DNA of 10,694 nt from Candidatus Sumerlaeota bacterium (lineage in GTDB: Bacteria; Sumerlaeota; Sumerlaeia; JADFCT01): contig JADFCT010000096.1 in NCBI GenBank assembly GCA_017161665.1, forward strand, positions 1-10,694, in the 5' to 3' direction. This document shows positions 5,599-10,694 of this stretch, piece after piece; the stretch's first letter is position 1; each line of letters opens with the position of its first letter. The translations under genes and the position numbers were made by a program. The notes under the pieces are model-generated. The model made no database searches, had not been told where the DNA came from, and worked only from the letters and a program-made list of their open reading frames with translations.

Positions 5599-6975
5599 AT
5601 GATGCGCAACCCTCTTTCTCTCCGTTTGATCATCCTCTGGATGTTGTGCGTCCACGCCTTTGGCGAACCCGTGGCCGCTGTGGGGGTCACATCGCCTCCA
5701 GCCACCGTTCGTCGACAATTGAAATTGGACGCCTTTTATGAAAAATATTTGGATGCGAGTGGTGTTCCGCTGGTGGCGTCGGGGCGTGTTTCCGATGCAG
5801 CCCTGCGCGAAGGGGCTTTTGTTATTCGGCAAATGATGACAAAGCGGCAGGATCTCTTGAAGACAATGGCGGACCACGGCGTTTATATCGTTGTCATGGC
5901 TCACAATGAATATACGACCGACCTTCCCGAGCAGCGGGATATGCAACCCAAACTCTACTGGGATCGCCGCGCTCGAGGGCTGGGCGGAATTCCGGTGAGT
6001 TGTGGTGAGGAAAACTTGCTGGCCTATCCGGGCGATCCTTATCGTGAGGAAAATATACTGATCCATGAATTCGCGCACAGTATTCATCGGCCGGCCCTGA
6101 GTGTTGCGGATCCGACGTTCGACGAGCGGCTCGCTGCCGCATATGACAAGGCCCGAGCCAAGGGCTTGTGGGAAGGAACCTACGCCGCTACGAATCGCAG
6201 CGAATATTGGGCCGAGGGCGTTCAATGCTGGTTTGACAATAATCGCGAAAATGACGCTTCGCACGGGCCCGTCAACACGCGTTCCGAGCTCAAGGCGTAT
6301 GATCCCGAACTGGCCGGTCTGTGTGAAGAAATTCTGGGGGACGGCCCCTGGCGCTACCTTCCGCCTACCACCCGTCCCGAGTCGGGGCGACGACATCTCG
6401 AAGGATTTGATCCCAAAGGCTCGCCGACTTTTCAATGGCGGCGCGCGCCCGTTACAGACAAACCGTGTGTACGACTTATTACCGATCTGGGGGAGATCGA
6501 CCTGGAGTTGAACGCCGAAAAAGCCCCGGTCACCGTCCGAAACTTTTTACGATATGTCCATGAAGGCCACTATAAGAATGGCGTTTTCTTCCGCGCCGTC
6601 CGGGAGGGAAATCAAACCAGCGCCTCCATCAAGATCGCCGTCATTCAAGCCCAGGCCGATCCCTCTCGAGCCACCGAGGCGTTCGCGCCTATTGTCCTGG
6701 AACGTACGCGTGACACGGGCCTGCGCCATCAGGACGGCGCCGTGTCCATGGCGCGACTGGGGCCGGACACAGGAACCCACCATTTTTTTATCTGTATCGG
6801 CGACCAGCCGGAACTTGATTTCGGTGGGCAGCGGAATCCAGACGGTCAGGGGTTCGCCGTCTTTGGCCGGGTCATCCGGGGCATGGAACTTGTCCGTCGT
6901 ATCCACCATTTGCCCGCCGACGGAGAAATCCTGGAATCCCCCGTCCAAATTCAGGCGGCGATTCGAATGGAGTAG
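5599..6975 (+). CDS. Exported fusion: HExxH metallopeptidase-like domain plus C-terminal cyclophilin-type PPIase domain
   Basis: A 458-residue protein. I start at the ATG at 5599, with AAGG 6 bases upstream, rather than the TTG at 5569, because it gives a compact signal peptide (hydrophobic residues about 8-20). The ATG at 5602 is also possible. Residues about 35-275 form a peptidase-like domain. HEFAH (156-160) supplies the zinc-binding HExxH, and EYWAEGVQCWFD (202-213) supplies the downstream Glu expected of a gluzincin-like site, probably E206. Residues about 290-456 match cyclophilins: ITDLGEIDLELNAEKAPVTV, NGVFFRAV with the likely catalytic Arg332, GAVSMARLGPDTGTHHFFIC, and GFAVFGRVIRGMELV. 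The canonical FxMxQGG pocket motif after the Arg is absent, so isomerase activity is uncertain. It probably acts in the periplasm or outside the cell. Both domains are clear by motif, but the substrate is unknown and the exact peptidase family is not recognised. Confidence 0.87.
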   Translation: MMRNPLSLRLIILWMLCVHAFGEPVAAVGVTSPPATVRRQLKLDAFYEKYLDASGVPLVASGRVSDAALREGAFVIRQMMTKRQDLLKTMADHGVYIVVMAHNEYTTDLPEQRDMQPKLYWDRRARGLGGIPVSCGEENLLAYPGDPYREENILIHEFAHSIHRPALSVADPTFDERLAAAYDKARAKGLWEGTYAATNRSEYWAEGVQCWFDNNRENDASHGPVNTRSELKAYDPELAGLCEEILGDGPWRYLPPTTRPESGRRHLEGFDPKGSPTFQWRRAPVTDKPCVRLITDLGEIDLELNAEKAPVTVRNFLRYVHEGHYKNGVFFRAVREGNQTSASIKIAVIQAQADPSRATEAFAPIVLERTRDTGLRHQDGAVSMARLGPDTGTHHFFICIGDQPELDFGGQRNPDGQGFAVFGRVIRGMELVRRIHHLPADGEILESPVQIQAAIRME

Positions 6976-7042
6976 GCTTCGGTTCATCACAAGTTGTCGC
7001 CCTGCGTGTGAAGGCTTTCACTGAGGCGGGCATATCTGTGAA

Positions 7043-7087
7043 AAACGGTTGTTGCTCGTGTCCGTTTGGCGCGAGCAACAACCGTTT
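7043..7087 (-). terminator. Perfect 16-bp hairpin between convergent genes, likely gcv operon terminator
   Basis: AAACGGTTGTTGCTCG (7043-7058) and its exact complement (7072-7087) flank a 13-base loop. Read on the minus strand, the stem ends in a run of five U (three inside the stem, two after it), 44 bases past the gcvPB stop, which fits an intrinsic terminator. On the plus strand no U-run follows, although the hairpin may still help end the convergent transcript from the peptidase-cyclophilin gene. Confidence 0.65.
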
Positions 7088-7093
7088 GGGGGG

Positions 7094-7109
7094 CGCGCAG
7101 TCCTGCGCG
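7094..7109. repeat. Small G/C palindrome next to the terminator
   Basis: CGCGCAG (7094-7100) and CTGCGCG (7103-7109) are exact complements with only two bases between them. It lies between the large hairpin and the gcvPB stop, flanked by G-runs on both sides. It may be a DNA-binding palindrome or an extra RNA stem; no function can be assigned. Confidence 0.4.
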
Positions 7110-7130
7110 GGGGGCTGTGATTCCCTCGAC

Positions 7131-8585
7131 TTATTCTGTGTCGGTCAGAAAGGCCAAATCGGGTTGGCGGGCGGCGCGCACTTCATCCAGGTGACTGACA
7201 ACCGTCGTTTTGGGTGAGCCTTTGAGCGCTTCCGGATCGCTCTCGGCCAGTTCGGCAATCTCGATCATGGCGTCAATAAAATCATCCAGCGTTTCCTTGG
7301 ATTCCGTCTCCGTCGGCTCGATCATCATGGCCTCCGGCACAATCAAGGGGAAATAAACCGTGGGGGCATGAAAGCCACGATCCAAGAGGGCTTTGGCGAT
7401 CATCATGGCATTGACGCCTTTGCGGGCCTGTCGCTCGGCGGAGAAGACACACTCATGTTTGCAGACGCGGTCATAAGGCAGGTGATAGTAGGGCTGTAGT
7501 TTGCGCATGATATAATTGGCGTTGAGCACGGCATTTTCGGAAACGCGGATCAGCCCTTCCTTCCCCAGTCGCAGGATGTAGGCATAGGCGCGCAGCACAA
7601 TCCCGAAGTTTCCATAAAAGGGCGCGACGTATCCAATGGATTTGGGACGGTCATAGTCGAGACTCAATGAGCCGTCTGGGCCTTCGTGAACGACCGACGT
7701 CGGCAAATAGTCCCGCAGTTTTTCCACCACGCCGACGGGGCCGGCGCCGGGACCGCCGCTGCCGTGCGGGGTGGCAAAGGTCTTGTGCAGATTGACATGG
7801 ACGATATCAAACCCCATGTCACCGGGCCGACATTTACCGACGACGGCATTGAGGTTGGCGCCGTCATAGTAGGCCAGACCATCCACGCTGTGGATCAGGT
7901 CGGTCAGTTCTTTGATCTGCGGATTGAACAGGCCCAGGGTGTTGGGGCTCGTCAACATGATGCCGGCGACTTCATCGTTGAGGGCGGCGTGGAGCGCTTC
8001 GACGTCCATGATTCCGTCTTTGGACGGAATGGTCTGGACTTTGTATCCAGCGATGGCGGCGCTGGCCGGATTCGTGCCGTGCGCGCTGTCGGGAATCAAA
8101 ATAGTGGTTTTATGATTGCCCTTGTCCCGGTGATAGGCGGCCATGAGCATGACGCCGGTCAACTCGCCGTGGCTGCCGGCCAGGGGCTGCATGGTGAAGG
8201 CGGCCATGCCGCAGATTTCGCTCAAGAGGCGGTCCATCTGATAGAGAACGGCCAATGCGCCCTGGACCAGCATTTCCCCGCCCGGCAATTGGGGCAACAA
8301 GGGATGGAGATAGGCGAATCCCGGGTAATGGGCCACTCGTTCGGTGAATTTGGGATTGTACTTCATGGTACAGGAGCCCAAGGGATAGAACGCGGAATCC
8401 AGGCCGAAGTTTCGCTGGCTGAGCCGGGTGAAATGACGGACCACATCCAGTTCGCTCAATTCGGGCAATTCGGCGGGGGTGTCACGCAGGAGGCTGGACT
8501 TGATCCGCCCCTCCGTATCCACATCACTGGCTACTGTGCGGACCGCCCGACGGCCGGGAACGGATTTTTCATAAATCAACTGCAT
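7131..8585 (-). CDS. gcvPB: Glycine dehydrogenase (decarboxylating) subunit 2, P-protein C-terminal half
   Basis: A 484-residue protein, the PLP-binding half of the split glycine cleavage P-protein. With GcvPA it decarboxylates glycine and passes the aminomethyl group to lipoylated GcvH. Family landmarks are FYPLGSCTMKYNP (67-78), QPLAGSHGELTGV (133-145), DSAHGTNPASAA (166-177) and HVNLHKTFATPHGSGGPG (263-280); K268 is the Schiff-base lysine. Length is normal for this subunit. The start is the ATG at 8585, preceded by GGAGGTGAT, an almost perfect complement to the 16S rRNA tail, at ideal spacing. A longer frame back to 8681 would run through the end of gcvPA and lacks family similarity in its extra 32 residues. 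The start overlaps the gcvPA stop by 10 bases, so translation is coupled. It is the last gene of the operon, followed by the terminator hairpin at 7043-7087. Confidence 0.97.
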   Translation of the reverse strand: MQLIYEKSVPGRRAVRTVASDVDTEGRIKSSLLRDTPAELPELSELDVVRHFTRLSQRNFGLDSAFYPLGSCTMKYNPKFTERVAHYPGFAYLHPLLPQLPGGEMLVQGALAVLYQMDRLLSEICGMAAFTMQPLAGSHGELTGVMLMAAYHRDKGNHKTTILIPDSAHGTNPASAAIAGYKVQTIPSKDGIMDVEALHAALNDEVAGIMLTSPNTLGLFNPQIKELTDLIHSVDGLAYYDGANLNAVVGKCRPGDMGFDIVHVNLHKTFATPHGSGGPGAGPVGVVEKLRDYLPTSVVHEGPDGSLSLDYDRPKSIGYVAPFYGNFGIVLRAYAYILRLGKEGLIRVSENAVLNANYIMRKLQPYYHLPYDRVCKHECVFSAERQARKGVNAMMIAKALLDRGFHAPTVYFPLIVPEAMMIEPTETESKETLDDFIDAMIEIAELAESDPEALKGSPKTTVVSHLDEVRAARQPDLAFLTDTE

Positions 8586-9916
8586 AAAATCACCTCCAGC
8601 GCATGAGCCAGGAAATCGATGTCCGCTTTCGTACGTTTTTCGGTCACGGCCACCAGCAGACAATTGTCCATCTCGGACCAATAGTGTCCTAAGGGGAAAC
8701 CGGCGGCAATCCCGCGATGGAAGAGTCCCCGGATCACCTTTTCAGCGTTTATGGGCAGACGCACGACGAACTCGTTGAAATACCAGCGATCGGGATAACA
8801 AAGCGTCACCCCGGGTACCTGCCGGAGTCGTTCCATCGCATATTCCGCCTTGGCAGCGCAGACATGGGCTAATTCCGGTAATCCCTTCTTGCCAAGCAGG
8901 CTCAAGTACACCAGAGCCGTCAAGGCGCAGAGCGCTTGATTTGTACAGATATTGGACGTCGCCTTTTCACGGCGTATATGCTGTTCCCGCGCCTGAAGGG
9001 TGAGAACAAATCCTTGGCGTCCCTGGTCGTCAACGGTCCGTCCGGCAATGCGTCCCGGCATTTTGCGCGCATGTTTCTGACGTGTCGCCATGAAGCCAAG
9101 ATAGGGACCGCCGAAGGAGACCGGCATCCCCAGGCTCTGGCCTTCGCCCACGACGATGTCGGCGCCCATCTGTCCCGGGGATTTGAGAATCCCCAGCGAG
9201 ACGGGATAGACGGAGGCGATTAAAAGCGCGCCCTGACGGTGTGCCGCCTCCGCCAGATCCGTCAGATCGTCAATGCAGCCAAAGAAATTTGGATTCTGGA
9301 CAATGAGGGCGGCCGTCTGATCATTCAGTTCTTTGGTGATTGCGTTGCGATCCGGCAAGCCATTCGTTGACACGGTCTCAATGAGCTCAATGCCGAGATT
9401 GCGCGTGTAGGAGCGGACCATTTTTCGATGAATCGGGCTGACGCTGTCATCAATGAGAATGCGTTCGCGTCCCGTGATGCGCATGGCCATCATAATCGCC
9501 TCAAAGACAGCCGTGCCGCCATCGTACAGTGAGGCGTTGGATACGTCCATGTCGGTGAGCCGGCAAATGGCGGACTGGTATTCATAGATGGCTTGCAGGG
9601 CGCCTTGTGAGACCTCGGGCTGGTAGGGCGTGTAGGCTGTGTAAAACTCCGAGCGCGACACAATGGCTTCGAGGGCAGCGGGAATGAAGTGATCGTAATA
9701 CCCACCGCCCAGAAAACCAATCTCATTGGGCACGTTATGATCGGCCAGCCGCGCCAACTTTCGGCGCACTTCCTGTTCGGTCAAACCGGGTGGGATGTCC
9801 AGATTTTTACAACGCATTTCGGGCGGGATATCGGCAAACAAGTCTTCCATATCCTGTGCGCCCACGGCGGCCAGCATTTCTCTCTGCTGGGCGTCCGTAT
9901 TGGCGATGAATGGCAT
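8576..9916 (-). CDS. gcvPA: Glycine dehydrogenase (decarboxylating) subunit 1, P-protein N-terminal half
   Basis: A 446-residue protein, the other half of the heteromeric P-protein, which shares the fold of GcvPB and shapes the active site. Landmarks are FLGGGYYDHFIPA (68-80), TAYTPYQPEVSQGALQ (93-108), ASLYDGGTA (128-136), GEGQSLGMPVSFGGP (257-271) and REQHIRREKATSNIC (310-324). The ATG at 9916 is chosen because MPFIANT is a typical N-terminus and it leaves an 11-base gap after gcvH. An earlier ATG at 9979 would lie inside gcvH. The ribosome-binding site is probably AAAGGATAGGA, which overlaps the gcvH stop codon, so the two genes are likely translationally linked. Split gcvPA/gcvPB is typical of Firmicutes, Thermotogota and Planctomycetota-like lineages, in contrast to the single fused gcvP of Proteobacteria. 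Confidence 0.97.
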   Translation of the reverse strand: MPFIANTDAQQREMLAAVGAQDMEDLFADIPPEMRCKNLDIPPGLTEQEVRRKLARLADHNVPNEIGFLGGGYYDHFIPAALEAIVSRSEFYTAYTPYQPEVSQGALQAIYEYQSAICRLTDMDVSNASLYDGGTAVFEAIMMAMRITGRERILIDDSVSPIHRKMVRSYTRNLGIELIETVSTNGLPDRNAITKELNDQTAALIVQNPNFFGCIDDLTDLAEAAHRQGALLIASVYPVSLGILKSPGQMGADIVVGEGQSLGMPVSFGGPYLGFMATRQKHARKMPGRIAGRTVDDQGRQGFVLTLQAREQHIRREKATSNICTNQALCALTALVYLSLLGKKGLPELAHVCAAKAEYAMERLRQVPGVTLCYPDRWYFNEFVVRLPINAEKVIRGLFHRGIAAGFPLGHYWSEMDNCLLVAVTEKRTKADIDFLAHALEVILCS

Positions 9917-9927
9917 GGGTTTGAATC

Positions 9928-10305
9928 CTATCCTTTCAGGAATTCCTCGTATTTCGCGGCGTCCATGAGCGCTTCCCATTCGGCGGGCGCGCTCGCTTCG
10001 ATCTTGCAGATCCAGCCGTCGCCATAGGGGGCTGAATTGATTTGCTCGGGCATTTCTTCAAGGCTTTCGTTGACCGCCACGACTTTGCCGCTCACGGGGG
10101 CATAGACGCTGGCGGCAGCCTTGCAGGATTCGATGGCGCCGACTTCGTCCCCTGGGGCCAGTTCGGCGCCCAGGGCGGGCAGTTCCACGAAGGTGACATC
10201 ACCCAGGGCATTCTGGGCATGATCGCTGATACCGACGACGACCAGGTCGCCTTCGGCGCGGGCCCATTCATGCGATTCGGTGAAGCGAAGGTTTTCGGTG
10301 CTCAT
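9928..10305 (-). CDS. gcvH: Glycine cleavage system H protein (lipoyl carrier)
   Basis: A 125-residue protein, normal for GcvH. It shuttles the aminomethyl group between P-, T- and L-proteins on a lipoyl arm. The lipoyl site is ESCKAAASVYAPVSG with K62 as the modified lysine; the more common form is ESVKAASD, so Cys61 is a mild variant. Other family signs are FTESHEWAR (8-16), VGISDHAQNALGDVTFVELP (24-43), NESLEEMPEQINSAPYGDGW and the C-terminal YEEFLKG. The start is the ATG at 10305 with AGAGGA nine bases upstream. It is first in the visible operon, so a promoter should lie in 10306-10400. No gcvT precedes it within the window. Lipoylation would need LipA/LipB- or LplA-type enzymes encoded elsewhere. 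Confidence 0.97.
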   Translation of the reverse strand: MSTENLRFTESHEWARAEGDLVVVGISDHAQNALGDVTFVELPALGAELAPGDEVGAIESCKAAASVYAPVSGKVVAVNESLEEMPEQINSAPYGDGWICKIEASAPAEWEALMDAAKYEEFLKG

Positions 10306-10367
10306 AAGCGCGGGTCCTCTTGATAAATAGATGGTCGATCTCGATTGGGGGGGTGCTGTTTTGTTAC

Positions 10368-10396
10368 CTTATCATGTAGAGCGCCTTTGTTGTCTG
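10368..10396 (-). promoter_or_regulatory. Weak candidate promoter of the gcv operon
   Basis: On the minus strand CAGACA (10396-10391) and GATAAG (10373-10368) are 17 bases apart, each with four consensus matches. The leader would be about 55 bases. This is the best pair I find upstream of gcvH, but it is weak, and the repeat region may hide another. Confidence 0.22.
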
Positions 10397-10418
10397 GCGC
10401 TGGTTGCCATAACGTAAG

Positions 10419-10450
10419 GCCCGTTCGAAAATTTTGAGTCGCAGACGGGC
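10419..10450. repeat. Inverted repeat GCCCGT/ACGGGC
   Basis: Six-base arms at 10419-10424 and 10445-10450 enclose a 20-base A/T-rich loop. It marks the left edge of the repeat cluster upstream of gcvH. Confidence 0.35.
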
Positions 10451-10471
10451 AGGCCGTCGGCGCCGTCACGC

Positions 10472-10495
10472 TTTTTGCGCGCTGCGCGGCAAAAA
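10472..10495. repeat. Hairpin TTTTTGC/GCAAAAA
   Basis: Exact 7-base arms (10472-10478, 10489-10495) enclose a 10-base G/C-only-but-one loop, GCGCTGCGCG. The symmetric A/T outer stem and G/C loop give both strands a U-run, so it could act as a bidirectional terminator bounding the gcv operon from whatever lies to the right. Confidence 0.45.
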
Positions 10496-10527
10496 TCGCG
10501 CCGGCGCCTCGCTTGCTCACGCTCTAA

Positions 10528-10596
10528 CCCAGGGCTCCGCTCCCTATCGGTCGCTCCACCCTGGGCTATTATGTGCCACCCCTATCGGGGCTTGGC
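10528..10596. repeat. Paired hairpins CCCAGGG/CCCTGGG and GCCA-CCCC/GGGG-TGGC
   Basis: The first stem is CCCAGGG (10528-10534) with CCCTGGG (10559-10565). The second is CCCC (10579-10582) with GGGG (10587-10590) around a TATC loop, extended by GCCA (10575-10578) and TGGC (10593-10596) across a two-base bulge. Together they look like one structured repeat unit. From memory, a similar CCCTGGGCTA...CCCC-GGGG pattern recurs between genes in Planctomycetota-like genomes; this is unverified here. Confidence 0.45.
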
Positions 10597-10607
10597 GGAC
10601 GTTTAAC

Positions 10608-10651
10608 CCCTGGGGCGCGGGCCTGTTCGGACAGCGGCGCCGCTCCCAGGG
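10608..10651. repeat. Long hairpin CCCTGGGGCG / CGCTCCCAGGG with inner CTGT-TCGG-ACAG stem
   Basis: The outer arms lie at 10608-10617 and 10641-10651 with one unpaired base. An inner small stem, CTGT (10623-10626) with ACAG (10631-10634), has a TCGG loop. It repeats the CCCTGGG/CCCAGGG theme of the neighbouring hairpin, so the arms could also pair between the two units. Confidence 0.4.
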
Positions 10652-10653
10652 TT

Positions 10654-10677
10654 CTTTGCGTCTTCGCGCCTTGGCGT
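10654..10677. repeat. Three tandem imperfect octamers, consensus CTTNGCGY
   Basis: CTTTGCGT, CTTCGCGC and CTTGGCGT follow each other without gaps. They differ at positions 4 and 8. This resembles short G/C-rich tandem arrays seen between genes in many environmental bacteria (from memory). The array may continue as TTGA beyond the third unit. Function is unknown. Confidence 0.45.
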
Positions 10678-10694
10678 TTGAAAAAGAAGCCATC

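Larger units (their letters stand above)
10306..10694. other. Non-coding stretch upstream of gcvH with a hairpin/repeat mosaic
   Basis: No reading frame here looks like a real gene. The part next to gcvH (10306-10400) is AT-richer and should hold the promoter. From about 10419 onward it is a chain of short inverted repeats and G/C-rich hairpins, ending in a tandem octamer. I see no tRNA and no glycine-riboswitch core. The composition resembles dispersed intergenic repeat elements, but only one copy of each part is in view, so dispersal is inference. Confidence 0.6.

Noticed and set aside
5566..6435. 289-residue reading frame antisense to the peptidase-cyclophilin gene
   Set aside because: The plus-strand frame has a signal peptide and two clear domains; the antisense frame has no recognisable motif and is a shadow of it.
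7686..8606. 306-residue plus-strand frame antisense to gcvPB
   Set aside because: gcvPB is unambiguous on the other strand; the long antisense frame follows from biased third-position composition.
10306..10420. Glycine riboswitch before the gcv operon
   Set aside because: I looked for the conserved core of the glycine aptamer on the minus strand and for tandem aptamers and found neither. The hairpins present do not resemble it.
10302..10520. 72-residue minus-strand reading frame upstream of and overlapping the gcvH start
   Set aside because: It runs straight through the hairpin cluster and promoter region, has repeat-derived composition, and overlaps the gcvH ribosome-binding site. Nothing in its sequence suggests a protein family.
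10419..10677. CRISPR array
   Set aside because: The repeats here are short inverted units and a 24-base tandem octamer array. There are no regular direct repeats with unique spacers and no cas genes.

Overview
The window (about 56% GC by eye) looks like a chromosomal segment of an uncultured Gram-negative-type bacterium. The clues are a Tat-signal sugar-isomerase-like protein, glycine dehydrogenase split into two subunits, an MglA-type GTPase with a Roadblock partner, and hairpin-rich intergenic repeats. This mix fits the Planctomycetota / PVC group or neighbours such as Hydrogenedentota or Sumerlaeota. That placement is inference; no rRNA or tRNA is present to settle it.

Region 1 (1-4320, minus strand) reads leftward. 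It starts with an MglA-like small GTPase, followed by an overlapping Roadblock/LC7 protein. Next is a large single-pass envelope protein with a signal peptide, a degenerate vWA-like domain, a Pro-rich linker, a membrane helix and a 218-residue acidic cytoplasmic tail. Last is a protein of unknown function cut by the window edge. The switch pair plus the anchored protein suggest a polarity, envelope or signalling module, and this is the most novel part of the window.

Region 2 (4321-5598) holds a Tat-exported xylose-isomerase-like TIM-barrel protein on the minus strand. It ends in a very strong G/C hairpin, and its promoter region is divergent with that of the next gene. A candidate promoter with an overlapping inverted repeat precedes the GTPase gene.

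Region 3 (5599-6975, plus strand) is one exported protein that fuses an HExxH metallopeptidase-like domain to a C-terminal cyclophilin-type prolyl isomerase domain. It converges on the next operon across a perfect 16-bp inverted repeat.

Region 4 (7131-10305, minus strand) is a glycine cleavage operon in the order gcvH, gcvPA, gcvPB. The genes are tightly spaced or overlapping, and gcvPB has an almost perfect Shine-Dalgarno site. GcvPA and GcvPB together make the PLP-dependent P-protein, which loads the aminomethyl group onto the lipoyl lysine of GcvH. The T-protein gene (gcvT) is not in view.

Region 5 (10306-10694) has no convincing gene. It is a cluster of hairpins and short repeats that looks like a mosaic of dispersed intergenic repeat elements.
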